Shown here in pieces: positions 26,922 through 35,545 of a stretch of DNA of 64,000 bases. The notes under the pieces were generated by a model, which worked only from the letters and a program-made list of their open reading frames with translations, made no database searches and was not told where the DNA came from. The position numbers were made by a program, and so were the translations under genes. This DNA is from Chitinophaga deserti (GTDB lineage Bacteria; Bacteroidota; Bacteroidia; Chitinophagales; Chitinophagaceae): contig NZ_QFFK01000002.1 of assembly GCF_003149455.1 (NCBI RefSeq), forward strand, positions 124,001 to 188,000, given 5' to 3'. Numbering within the stretch: position 1 is the stretch's first letter; every line of letters starts with the position of its first letter.

Positions 26922-27107
26922 CTATAGTTCGTCGATCAACTTTTTCACTTCTTCTTTCGTTTTTCCGAGTTTTTGCTGAAGTTTCCCCAGCAGCTCGTCT
27001 TCTTTTCCTTCGGTGTAAGTCAGATCATCGTCTGTCAAATCACCATACTGTTGTTTCAACTTGCCTTTGATTTCATTCCAGGCGCCTTTCAACTGTAAAG
27101 AATTCAT
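26922..27107 (-). CDS. CsbD-family stress protein
   Basis: 61 residues from the ATG at 27107 ([20 protein letters not shown]); the frame is open further upstream but only this start gives a normal CsbD. The signature [20 protein letters not shown] and [20 protein letters not shown] is clear. CsbD proteins are small, highly charged, abundant general-stress proteins of unknown activity. A sigma-54-like element lies 46 bases upstream, almost identical to that of ku. Confidence 0.95.
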   Translation of the reverse strand: MNSLQLKGAWNEIKGKLKQQYGDLTDDDLTYTEGKEDELLGKLQQKLGKTKEEVKKLIDEL

Positions 27108-27152
27108 ACGATAGCTTTTTATAATGAAGTAAATGACTCTGCTGAATATGGA

Positions 27153-27167
27153 ACAATTACTATACCA
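27153..27167 (-). promoter_or_regulatory. Sigma-54-like promoter element before csbD
   Basis: TGGTATAGTAATTGT on the minus strand: TGG and TTG at exact -24/-12 spacing, T for C. Shares 13 of 15 bases with the ku element. Confidence 0.45.
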
Positions 27168-27288
27168 CCGGCCAGACCGGCGGCAAGGCACAGAAAATGA
27201 TCGGATTGATGGCCATTTTGGGGAAAATTGAATTAATTTTCGTGGAGGAATTTCCACAGACATGCTTGTTGGAACAGGTAAAATGATC

Positions 27289-27303
27289 CGGCAAACAGTT
27301 TGC
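27289..27303 (+). promoter_or_regulatory. Candidate sigma-54 promoter of the receiver / NtrC-type operon
   Basis: CGGCAAACAGTTTGC has GG and GC 10 bases apart and a canonical TTGC(A) -12 block; the first base is C instead of T. It lies 84 bases before the receiver gene, which is followed by an NtrC-type activator, so self-activation is possible. Confidence 0.4.
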
Positions 27304-27386
27304 AGCATTAAAGAATATAAAAGACAATAACATCCGGTCGAAACGTAAGAATGGCAAGCGTTTTTCCGGTATTTAAAATCGGAGCC

Positions 27387-27773
27387 ATGGGAGATTTGAT
27401 ATTAATAATAGACGACGAACCGGATATTTGTCAACTTTTACAGCTAAGCCTGACAAAACACGGATTTAAAGTGAAGTATGTACATGCGTTGAAAGACGGC
27501 TTACAGTTTCTCCGGCAACAGAAGCCTGATATTCTGTTCCTCGACATACATTTACCCGATGGTTCGGGGCTCGACATTCTGCCTCAGATAAAGGCGGAGT
27601 ATCCTGATTTACCTGTGATATCCATTAGTGCTTATGACAATGGCATGGAAAAACAAAAAGCCCTGACTTCGGGTGCGGCACATTTTCTACCTAAGCCTTT
27701 TAATGTTGGCGAATTGACAGACATCCTGTTTAATATGAAGAAAAACGGTGTGATTCCGCATATGCATAATTAG
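27387..27773 (+). CDS. Stand-alone response regulator receiver
   Basis: 128 residues from the ATG at 27387 ([13 protein letters not shown]); a start at 27351 would add 12 residues that are not part of the fold. A complete CheY-like receiver: acidic pair DDE (9-11), phosphorylated Asp53 in [13 protein letters not shown], the switch Ser/Thr (SISAYD) and Lys in FLPKPF. No output domain. It is first in a unit with the NtrC-type regulator (33 bases between) and may relay phosphate or sequester it. Confidence 0.9.
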   Translation: MGDLILIIDDEPDICQLLQLSLTKHGFKVKYVHALKDGLQFLRQQKPDILFLDIHLPDGSGLDILPQIKAEYPDLPVISISAYDNGMEKQKALTSGAAHFLPKPFNVGELTDILFNMKKNGVIPHMHN

Positions 27774-27806
27774 TAGTAAATTTAACATCCGTCCAACATA
27801 TTCATT

Positions 27807-29276
27807 ATGAAGCGAATCCTCATTGTTGATGATGAAATAAACATTTGTACCCTGCTTAGCAAATTCCTGAGCAAGCATGGCTTTAAGACAGACAGTACCA
27901 TGACAGGCGCACAAGCCCTGAAAATGCTGAAAGAAACTCCTTACGACCTGATACTCTGCGATTACCGCCTGAAAGATACCGACGGTGCGCAACTGCTCAG
28001 CGACATCCGTACGCTAAGCCCGCAAACTGTTGTAATCATTATTACAGGTTATTCTGACGTGCGGATAGCAGTAGATATGGTTAAAAACGGCGCGTACGAC
28101 TATATTTCCAAACCTTTATATCCGGATGAGATCCTGGCCCTTGTCCACAAGGCGCTGGAGCACCCGGGAACAGCCACTATTAAACCGGCAGCAGCACCTG
28201 CCGCCGAAGCTTCTGCCGAGACTGTGCAACCCGCTTACCGCCCACAGCCTTCTGGGGGCACCCAAAACGGTGACCAGTATGTTTATGGTGAAAGTGAACC
28301 TTCCCGTCAACTGATCCGTGAACTGACCCTTGTGGCGCCTACCGACTATAGTGTTATTATTTTCGGAGAAACGGGTACCGGTAAAGAATCAGTGGCTCAC
28401 CTGATTCACGATCACAGCAGCCGTAAAAGCCAGCCTTTCGTACCCATCGATTGCGGCGCACTCTCCCGTGAACTGGCAGCCAGCGAACTGTTCGGTCACG
28501 AAAAAGGCTCTTTCACCGGTGCTATCGGTACTAAAATCGGCGCATTCGAACAGGCCCATGGAGGCACCATATTCCTTGATGAAATTGCCAATCTCCCATA
28601 TGATGTTCAGGTAGCCCTGCTCCGCGTAATACAGGAAAAACAGATCCGCCGGGTAGGCAGTATGAAAGAAATCGGTGTAGATGTGCGGTTGATCGTAGCT
28701 TCCAACGAAAACCTGTTCGAAGCCGTGCAGAAAGGCAAGTTCCGGGAAGATCTTTTCCACCGTTTCAATGAATTCACCATCCATATCCCGCCGCTGCGCG
28801 ACCGGGGTGACGATTTGCAGTCTTTCGTGGGTGCCTTCCTCGCACAGTCTGGCAAGGAACTCAACAAACCCGAAGCCGCACTTAGCCCTGAAGTATGGGA
28901 ATGCTTCAAGAACTACGACTGGCCTGGCAATATACGCGAACTGAAAAACGTGATCCGCCGCGCCAGCCTCCTGACGCCAGCCGGCAAGGAGATCTCCATG
29001 GCTGCCCTTCCCCTCGAAATGAAAGCAGGGAAAATGCTCCGCCAACCGGCATCTGCCATTTCCACTGACGGGATAGCTGAAGATCAGACAGATATGCCTA
29101 ACCTCCCCCAGCTGGATGACAATGATCTGAAATCCGTTGCCCTTAAAGCAGAGTATAATAAGATTATCAATGTGCTCAAGGAAGTGAAGTATAACAAGAC
29201 TAAAGCAGCCCAACTTCTGAATATAGACCGTAAAACCCTCTATAATAAACTGCGCCTGCTGAACATTAATTACTAA
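27807..29276 (+). CDS. NtrC-type sigma-54 response regulator in the stress block
   Basis: 489 residues. Receiver with Asp52 ([13 protein letters not shown]), an Ala/Pro-rich linker (about 122-155), AAA+ domain with Walker A GETGTGKE (187-194) and the sigma-54 loop GSFTGA (234-239, Ser in place of the second Ala, a known variant), Walker B FLDEIANL, and a Fis-type helix-turn-helix at the C-terminus ([20 protein letters not shown]). It can act only through sigma-54. It lies among genes that carry sigma-54-like elements and is a good candidate for their activator (inference). Confidence 0.93.
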   Translation: MKRILIVDDEINICTLLSKFLSKHGFKTDSTMTGAQALKMLKETPYDLILCDYRLKDTDGAQLLSDIRTLSPQTVVIIITGYSDVRIAVDMVKNGAYDYISKPLYPDEILALVHKALEHPGTATIKPAAAPAAEASAETVQPAYRPQPSGGTQNGDQYVYGESEPSRQLIRELTLVAPTDYSVIIFGETGTGKESVAHLIHDHSSRKSQPFVPIDCGALSRELAASELFGHEKGSFTGAIGTKIGAFEQAHGGTIFLDEIANLPYDVQVALLRVIQEKQIRRVGSMKEIGVDVRLIVASNENLFEAVQKGKFREDLFHRFNEFTIHIPPLRDRGDDLQSFVGAFLAQSGKELNKPEAALSPEVWECFKNYDWPGNIRELKNVIRRASLLTPAGKEISMAALPLEMKAGKMLRQPASAISTDGIAEDQTDMPNLPQLDDNDLKSVALKAEYNKIINVLKEVKYNKTKAAQLLNIDRKTLYNKLRLLNINY

Positions 29277-29286
29277 TCGTTACTGT

Positions 29287-29742
29287 ATGGACAAAAAGGA
29301 AGTCAAAAAAGTGCCGGCATTTGAAAGATTTGCCGGCAAAGCTGTTTCCGCTACCGGCAGCCCCTGGGCGTTCGTTATTGCATTTCTCGTGATCCTGGTA
29401 TGGGCTATAACAGGCCCGCTTTTCGGGTTTTCCGACACCTGGCAGCTTGTCATTAACACAGGTACCACTATCATAACCTTTCTCATGGTTTTCATTATTC
29501 AGAAAACCCAGAATAAAGACTCCAAATCCATTCAGCTGAAACTCAATGAGTTGATCGCCTGTACCAAAACTGCCAGTAACCGCCTCATCGATATTGAGGA
29601 ATTATCAGAACAGGAACTTAATACACTGCATACTTTTTATACCAAGCTGGCGGAGGACACAAAGATCCACCTCGATATCCGGAAATCTCATTCCATTGAG
29701 GAGGCTATCGAGAATAGTAAAGGCAAGCTGAAACAAGTCTAA
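29287..29742 (+). CDS. Low-affinity iron permease family protein
   Basis: 151 residues. Two membrane helices (about 28-46 and 52-72) with SPWAFVIAFLVILVWAITGP, LVINTGTTIITFLMVFIIQ and KTQNKDSKSIQLKLNELI, the signature of the small prokaryotic relatives of yeast Fet4 (pfam low-affinity iron permease). The C-terminal half is a charged cytoplasmic helix. Iron transport has not been shown for the bacterial group. It follows the NtrC-type gene by 10 bases and is convergent with the VOC gene (1 base apart). Confidence 0.88.
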   Translation: MDKKEVKKVPAFERFAGKAVSATGSPWAFVIAFLVILVWAITGPLFGFSDTWQLVINTGTTIITFLMVFIIQKTQNKDSKSIQLKLNELIACTKTASNRLIDIEELSEQELNTLHTFYTKLAEDTKIHLDIRKSHSIEEAIENSKGKLKQV

Positions 29743-29743
29743 A

Positions 29744-30232
29744 CTAGCGGTTCAGTTCCTGCAGCAGATCACTGATGTTGAGGCGATGCGTGTACATAGT
29801 AAAATCTCCGTTTTCATCTTTGGGCCATTGTTCGCGTGGCCGGTCCCAATATAATTCCAGTCCGTTCTGATCCGGATCGTTAAGATACAGGGCTTCAGAA
29901 ACGCCATGATCCGCAAAACCGGTAAATGCAACCCCGGCTGCGGTGAGCCTTTTATAGATCTCAGCCAGATCCTTACGTGTAGGATACAGGATTGCAACGT
30001 GATAAAGACCCGCAGCATTCTCCGGAGCGGGCGGCATGCCTTTGCTATGCCAGGTGTTCAGACCAATGTGATGATGATAGCCGCCGGCAGAAATGAAAGC
30101 TGCCTGGTCGCCAAACTTCGTCATCAGTTCAAAACCCAGTAATCCGCAATAAAAATCGAGGGAACGCTGAAGGTCAGAAACCTTCAGATGCACATGGCCT
30201 ATGGTAGTGGCCGCTGGTACGGTATAACTCAT
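29744..30232 (-). CDS. VOC-family protein (CatE-like ring-cleavage dioxygenase/glyoxalase fold)
   Basis: 162 residues from the ATG at 30232 (MSYTVPAATTIGHVHLKVSD); the upstream extension to 30280 looks non-coding. A two-part VOC fold with likely metal ligands His in GHVHLKV, His in YHHHIGLN and Glu in GLELYWDRP. This pattern resembles CatE-like extradiol dioxygenases, but the length fits only one VOC module and the substrate is not known. A TATCTTTG box lies 22 bases upstream. Confidence 0.9.
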   Translation of the reverse strand: MSYTVPAATTIGHVHLKVSDLQRSLDFYCGLLGFELMTKFGDQAAFISAGGYHHHIGLNTWHSKGMPPAPENAAGLYHVAILYPTRKDLAEIYKRLTAAGVAFTGFADHGVSEALYLNDPDQNGLELYWDRPREQWPKDENGDFTMYTHRLNISDLLQELNR

Positions 30233-30254
30233 GTAAAGCTGGTTCGTTTTAGCA

Positions 30255-30281
30255 CAAAGATAAACGGATCCCTCCTGCAAA
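30255..30281 (-). promoter_or_regulatory. Candidate Bacteroidota promoter of the VOC gene
   Basis: TATCTTTG (30255-30262) matches TAnnTTTG; a TTTG (30278-30281) precedes it, at a short spacing of 15 bases. Confidence 0.4.
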
Positions 30282-30335
30282 CGGCTTGTGTTTGTCCGCT
30301 GATATGCCGCCAGCGCTCAGGATCCGCTTTGTACA

Positions 30336-31529
30336 TTATAAGATGACCAAAGGGCTGATTATGCCTATAGATGCACGGTAATTATCCGTGTTTGCCATAC
30401 CGAGATTCGATTTGGCATAGTCTGTATACACATACATTCTACCGATAAATGTCCCGAATACTTTGAGATTCAGGTTTTTAAATGGATACACTTCCACTCC
30501 GGGAATATATCCCCATGCCGTGCGCAGCTTATTGGTACTGTTATTTGCAGGCAGATTTGTACCTCCGGGCTTCCAGTATGCATCATCCATCATTCCCACG
30601 AAAAAGAGGTTAACCTTACCGGAAAGATGCCAGTCCAGCCTTACCCAATGGCTCATATATCGGGCACGCCTGGCTGTTTTAATACCAACGTTATCGGTAA
30701 ACCCGGATATGATGCCTTTGCGGTCCAGCGATTCGCGGCTCCATTTGAAATCGTACTGGATCTGAAACATACCGGTTTTGAACTGGTTGCCCAACGCCAG
30801 GTAATTCATGTATTCACTATCCGCTTCACGAAACAGGGAATACGACCACAAAGTGCTGAATTTCCCAAAATTACCCCGCCAGTTAAAAACTCCCGCAAAA
30901 GGGAATCTTGCCTCCCTGATCCCCGGCAATGCCGTTGTATCATACAGCTCATGGAAGCTGGCGGTACGGCTGTTCAGCACCTGCAGGGTAAACTGGTTCT
31001 CCTTATCGGGCAACATGTAAGAAACTCCGGCGCCTACAAGGAAATTATCTGCGTATTCGATGATATCAGAATACTCGTAATTCTCAATAGGGTTGGCGTC
31101 AAACTCAAAGCCTCCCCAGTCTGCACACAGTTTACCTGCATAAATACTCCAGCTTTCATTAGGGTCGAAGCGCAGAAATGCCAGGTCGGTACTCCGGCTG
31201 ATATTATCGATCGATTGCGGAACAACGCCCCGGGTGTACCTGTCGCGGAAGCGGAAGTACACTTTATCATGTACTTTCCCCCGGATCTCGAGCCTGAACT
31301 GGTTCATTACGAAGCGGGAACGCTGATAGGTTCCTTCATCGAATTCGTTCTGGAACGACATCTGCATGTTTGCGATCACATCGATATTAGACAGCAGTGT
31401 TTGCTTACTGACAGGTATCAGTGGCTGGTTGAGCACAGCGGAATCGTCCGTCTGCCGCTCATGCGTCTGCGCCAGTAACGCGGCGGGAAATGTCAGTAAC
31501 AACCACAGGAGAGTACTGCACTTTCTCAT
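30336..31529 (-). CDS. Outer-membrane porin of the aspartate operon
   Basis: 397 residues. Signal peptide MRKCSTLLWLLLTFPAALLA followed by QTHERQ. The mature protein is made of amphipathic strands (FRLEIRGKVHDKVYFRFRDRY, DRKGIISGFTDNVG, WVRLDWHLSGKVNLFFVGMMD) as in phosphate-selective (OprP/OprO-type) porins of Bacteroidota. It is the last gene after aspartase, asparaginase and the C4-dicarboxylate exchanger, starting 18 bases after the exchanger. It probably carries aspartate, asparagine or C4-dicarboxylates across the outer membrane (inference from operon). Confidence 0.85.
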   Translation of the reverse strand: MRKCSTLLWLLLTFPAALLAQTHERQTDDSAVLNQPLIPVSKQTLLSNIDVIANMQMSFQNEFDEGTYQRSRFVMNQFRLEIRGKVHDKVYFRFRDRYTRGVVPQSIDNISRSTDLAFLRFDPNESWSIYAGKLCADWGGFEFDANPIENYEYSDIIEYADNFLVGAGVSYMLPDKENQFTLQVLNSRTASFHELYDTTALPGIREARFPFAGVFNWRGNFGKFSTLWSYSLFREADSEYMNYLALGNQFKTGMFQIQYDFKWSRESLDRKGIISGFTDNVGIKTARRARYMSHWVRLDWHLSGKVNLFFVGMMDDAYWKPGGTNLPANNSTNKLRTAWGYIPGVEVYPFKNLNLKVFGTFIGRMYVYTDYAKSNLGMANTDNYRASIGIISPLVIL

Positions 31530-31547
31530 ACAAGAAAATTTAGGGTT

Positions 31548-32888
31548 CTACCAGAATAGGTGGGCAAACAGGAACCCCGCGGCTACGCTCCCCGAAACGG
31601 CAACAAGCCCCGGTATCATAAAACTATGATTGATGAGATATTTACCGATATGGGTACTTCCGGTACGATCGAAGTTGATGGCTGCGAGCAGTGTAGGGTA
31701 GCCCGGTAAAACGAAATCGCCGTTTGTTGCAGGGAACATGGCCACCAGGTTCTGTGGTGCGATTCCCAACAACACACCCAATGGCATGAGTGCCTTGGTG
31801 GTGGCAGCCTGGCTGAATAAGAGCATGCTCAGGATGAATAACGCGATTGCGAAGGTCCATGGCGCAGCTTTCACCATATCTCCCAGAGCGCCTTCTATGG
31901 CTACGGTATTGGCTTCCATAAAAGTGGCACTCATCCACACTACCCCGAATATAGAAACCACTGCCTGAGCCCCTGCGGTAAACAGGCTGGCCTTGGCTAC
32001 ATCAGAAGTATCGGTTTTGGTGAACAAAAGCATCAAAGCTGCAGCAGCCAGCATCACCAGTTCAATCACTGCGGCCATTTTGATGGTGCCGTTAGCATTT
32101 ACGGAAAGATTGGGGGATCCGGGCTGAAACGTTGGGAGCATTCCGGGGAAGGCGCCTACCAGCACGATCAGGAGCACCGCAATGCCAAAGATGATAACGG
32201 AAATCTTTGCCCCGGGTTTCAGGGGCGAATTATCAGAAGCCGAATGTTCGTCGAGCTCACGGGCAAACTCCGGATCTTTCATTTTCTCTAAAAACACAGG
32301 GTCATTCTCCAGCTCTTTACCTTTCTTCCAAACTACCGCCACACCTGCAAGGATACCAACCAGACACGCGGGGATACAGACCTTCAGGATTTGAACCATT
32401 TCAATCTGACCGGCAAGTATGGTGATCATAGCAGCCGTAGCAGCAGAAATCGGGCTGGCAGTGATCCCCAGATGCGAGGCTACCACTGATATACTGAGGG
32501 GCCTTTCGGGCCGGATGCGCTTTTTAGTGGCTACTTCCGAAATGATCGGCAGGAGTGAATAAGTGATGTGCGCCGTTCCTGCAAACACGGTAAAGAAAAA
32601 GGTTACCAGCGGCCCCAGCAATGTAATCATGGATGGTTTGCTGCGGAGGATCTTTTCGGCGATCCGCACGAGATAATCCATCCCGCCTGCCGCCTGCATG
32701 GTGGCAGCGGTAGATACCACGGCAAGAATAATGAGCATTACATCGATGGGCGGCTCAGCAGGCCGCATGCGGAATACGAAGAGGTAAACGGCCAGTGCCA
32801 CCATACCCATCACACCCAGGCCTATGCCTTTCATACGGGCGCCTATGAGAATGGCTACAAGGAGAATGGCAAATTGAATCCAGATCAT
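31548..32888 (-). CDS. Anaerobic C4-dicarboxylate antiporter (Dcu family)
   Basis: 446 residues, about 10-12 membrane helices, the length of DcuA/DcuB. Characteristic regions: MIWIQFAILLVAILIGARMKGIGLG at the start, PPIDVMLIILAVV, TVFAGTAHITYSLLPII, ISVVASHLGITASPISAATAAM and PLGVLLGIAPQNLVAMFPATNGDFVLPGYPT. Dcu proteins exchange aspartate, fumarate or malate for succinate. In an operon with aspartase it would import aspartate and export fumarate or succinate. DcuA and DcuB cannot be separated by eye. Confidence 0.94.
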   Translation of the reverse strand: MIWIQFAILLVAILIGARMKGIGLGVMGMVALAVYLFVFRMRPAEPPIDVMLIILAVVSTAATMQAAGGMDYLVRIAEKILRSKPSMITLLGPLVTFFFTVFAGTAHITYSLLPIISEVATKKRIRPERPLSISVVASHLGITASPISAATAAMITILAGQIEMVQILKVCIPACLVGILAGVAVVWKKGKELENDPVFLEKMKDPEFARELDEHSASDNSPLKPGAKISVIIFGIAVLLIVLVGAFPGMLPTFQPGSPNLSVNANGTIKMAAVIELVMLAAAALMLLFTKTDTSDVAKASLFTAGAQAVVSIFGVVWMSATFMEANTVAIEGALGDMVKAAPWTFAIALFILSMLLFSQAATTKALMPLGVLLGIAPQNLVAMFPATNGDFVLPGYPTLLAAINFDRTGSTHIGKYLINHSFMIPGLVAVSGSVAAGFLFAHLFW

Positions 32889-32927
32889 GTTTTCGTTTTA
32901 CGTTGATGTATAAAGGGAGAGGATTGA

Positions 32928-33989
32928 CTAGTATTCGAAAAACATTTCCTGGATCTTCTTCGGGTCTTTCGTTTTCAGTAATGCCAGCTGCAGCAATATG
33001 CGCGCTTTCTGGGGATTGAGATCATCGGCAGCAATGGTGCCCAGCGCAGCATCGTCTGTTTCTGCGTTCATCAGCACACGGCCACTTCCGGTACGGGAGG
33101 AGCGCACTACCATCACACCCTTACGCGTGATTTCCTTCACCTTAGCTTCTACCGTTGGGTACAGGTTGCCATTACCTACCCCGGCTATCACGATGCCCTG
33201 CACATGATCTTTCACCAGTGCATCTACCAGCACAGGATTCGTATTCGCGTACCCGTACAAGATATCTACTTTTGGTAAAGTTTTTACGTTGGTGACATCA
33301 AATTCGGTCTGATTTGTATGCTTGCGGATGATGCGGTGGTAGAACTCCACTTTTCCATCCATTACCACGCCCAGCGGACCGGTATTGGGAGCCTGAAACG
33401 TAGCCACATTGGTGGTGTTGGTTTTGGTAACGTCGCGGGCGGAGAAGATGAAATCGTTCATGGCCACGAGTACCCCACGGTCTGCAGAGGCCTTATTGGC
33501 CGCTACAACGATGCCGTTGTAAAGGTTCAGCGGCCCGTCGGCGGAAAGAGCCGTTGCGGACCGCATTGCTCCCACCAGCACTACGGGCTTTGTGGTTTTA
33601 ACTGTCAGCTGAAGGAAAAAGCCGGTTTCCCCTTCCGTGTCGGTACCATGGGTAATTACAATCCCGTCCACATCATCACGTTTTCCCAGTTCATTGATGC
33701 GATTGGCAAGTTTCAGCCATACACTGTCGTGCATAGCCTGACTGCCTACGCTGGCCACCTGTTCACCCCGCAAATTTGCAATCTTTCTGGCTTCGGGTAC
33801 TGCATTCAGTAGATCATCGATCGGCAGCTTTCCCGCTGTGTATGCAGTTCCTACGCTGGATTCTCCTGCCCCGGCAATCGTTCCGCCTGTTGCCAGTATT
33901 ACAATATTGGGGAGGCGGGCGCTCTGGCCGCGGGCAGGGTTTAACATCCAGCAGGTGCTTGCCAGCAATAGGAATAATAGTTTTTTCAT
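32928..33989 (-). CDS. ansB: Type II L-asparaginase (exported)
   Basis: 353 residues from the ATG at 33989; an in-frame GTG two codons upstream is less likely. Signal peptide MKKLLFLLLASTCWMLNPARG. The catalytic motifs are present: ATGGTIAG near the N-terminus and the second Thr-Lys site region THGTDTEGETGFFLQL, plus NLYNGIVVA and GNGNLYP. It hydrolyses asparagine to aspartate and ammonia in the periplasm. It starts 13 bases after aspA. The product would be imported by the Dcu protein and deaminated by AspA. Confidence 0.94.
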   Translation of the reverse strand: MKKLLFLLLASTCWMLNPARGQSARLPNIVILATGGTIAGAGESSVGTAYTAGKLPIDDLLNAVPEARKIANLRGEQVASVGSQAMHDSVWLKLANRINELGKRDDVDGIVITHGTDTEGETGFFLQLTVKTTKPVVLVGAMRSATALSADGPLNLYNGIVVAANKASADRGVLVAMNDFIFSARDVTKTNTTNVATFQAPNTGPLGVVMDGKVEFYHRIIRKHTNQTEFDVTNVKTLPKVDILYGYANTNPVLVDALVKDHVQGIVIAGVGNGNLYPTVEAKVKEITRKGVMVVRSSRTGSGRVLMNAETDDAALGTIAADDLNPQKARILLQLALLKTKDPKKIQEMFFEY

Positions 33990-34002
33990 AAGCACAATCT
34001 CA

Positions 34003-35409
34003 TTAACTGTTAATGAATTTTGGTCGTATCAGATTCTCGAACTGAAATATCTCGTCCCATTTCTCCTGCGTTACCAGCTTCTTTTCCTTTACGGCGATAT
34101 CATGTACAGACTTCCCTGTTTCCAGCGCTTCGCGTGCTATGCTTGCAGATTGTTCATAGCCGATGATCGGGTTGAGCTGTGTTACGATGCCGATGCTTTG
34201 CATCACCATTTCCTGGGTGTGCTTCGCATTGGCAGTGATACCGTCTACACACTTCTCACGGAGTGTATTGCATGCGTTTGTCATGTAAGTAATGGATGTG
34301 AAAAGTGCAAAGCCGATGGCTGGCTCCATTACATTCAGTTGCAGCTGTCCTGCTTCAGCCGCCATGGTCAGCGTAAGATCTGCCCCGATCACATAAAACG
34401 CCGTCTGGTTCACTACTTCCGGAATTACCGGATTCACTTTCCCGGGCATGATCGATGAGCCGGGCTGCATAGGGGGCAGGTTGATCTCGTTGAGGCCGCA
34501 GCGCGGACCCGAAGAAAGTAGGCGTAGATCATTACATATTTTGGATATCTTAACTGCCGTACGCTTCAGCACGCCTGATAATTGTACATAGGCGCCGGTA
34601 TCATAAGTAGCTTCTATGAGATCGCCCGCCAGCACGAGGTCGAGACCGGTAATCTTAGCGAGATGCTTTGTTACCAGTTCCGCATAGCCTTCGGGAGCAT
34701 TTACGCCGGTACCAATGGCCGTGGCGCCCATATTGATTTCAGAAATGAGGCGCTTGCTCTCTTCCACACGCGCCAGCTCTTCACGGATATTTGTAGCAAA
34801 TGCCCTGAACTCGTCGCCCATACTCATGGGTACGGCATCCTGCAGTTGTGTGCGGCCCATTTTAAGTACCTGCCTGAATTCTTCCCCTTTCTTATCAAAG
34901 GAATCTGCCAGGGCTGCGAGGCTTTGTTTATACGACGACAGTTTATTGATCAATGCAATCCGGAAAGCGGTAGGGTATGCGTCGTTGGTGGATTGTGAGC
35001 AATTCACATGATTATTGGGGTGACAAAACTCGTAATCGCCTTTCTGTTTACCCATCATTTCGAGCGCCACATTGGCGATCACTTCATTGGCATTCATGTT
35101 CACACTGGTGCCGGCACCGCCCTGTATAAGGTCGGTGATGAACTGGGAATTGAATTCTCCGCTGGCCACCCTGTCACTGGCCTTACCAATGAAGTCAGCA
35201 ATATTTTTATCCAGCGCGCCCAGTTCAGCATTTGCGATTGCAGCGCCCTTCTTAACATAAGCGAGTGCCTGAACAAAAAGCGGCTCAGTATTCAGCGGGA
35301 TACCGGTAATATGAAAATTCTCGATTGCCCTGAGCGTTTGGATTCCATAATAAACATCGGACGGGATCTCACGTTCGCCCAGGAAGTCATGTTCTCTGCG
35401 TTGTGCCAT
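34003..35409 (-). CDS. aspA: Aspartate ammonia-lyase
   Basis: 468 residues from the ATG at 35409 (MAQRREHDFLGEREIP); the longer frame would need a TTG. Fumarase/aspartase superfamily signature PGSSIMPGKVNPV near residue 315, plus SQSTNDAYPTAFRIA and GRTQLQDAVPMSMG. It converts aspartate to fumarate and ammonia in the cytoplasm. First gene of the four-gene aspartate/asparagine operon and divergent from the APC permease. Confidence 0.96.
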   Translation of the reverse strand: MAQRREHDFLGEREIPSDVYYGIQTLRAIENFHITGIPLNTEPLFVQALAYVKKGAAIANAELGALDKNIADFIGKASDRVASGEFNSQFITDLIQGGAGTSVNMNANEVIANVALEMMGKQKGDYEFCHPNNHVNCSQSTNDAYPTAFRIALINKLSSYKQSLAALADSFDKKGEEFRQVLKMGRTQLQDAVPMSMGDEFRAFATNIREELARVEESKRLISEINMGATAIGTGVNAPEGYAELVTKHLAKITGLDLVLAGDLIEATYDTGAYVQLSGVLKRTAVKISKICNDLRLLSSGPRCGLNEINLPPMQPGSSIMPGKVNPVIPEVVNQTAFYVIGADLTLTMAAEAGQLQLNVMEPAIGFALFTSITYMTNACNTLREKCVDGITANAKHTQEMVMQSIGIVTQLNPIIGYEQSASIAREALETGKSVHDIAVKEKKLVTQEKWDEIFQFENLIRPKFINS

Positions 35410-35545
35410 AATAGAGGGATTGAGGGTGTTGTGCAAAATTCATTTTCATTAAAACAGTGCTGCGGCAGAATTTGTTTAAGACCGGAGAATGAACAATTTG
35501 GAACGTTCCGCATTACATAAGTACATCCAACCTTAAACCGGCAAT

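Noticed and set aside
26855..26938. Short frame after csbD ending IAVVLVIGSFDWF, resembling part of an lmo0937 peptide
   Set aside because: It has no start codon and the likeness covers about 15 hydrophobic residues only, which can arise by chance in AT-rich DNA.
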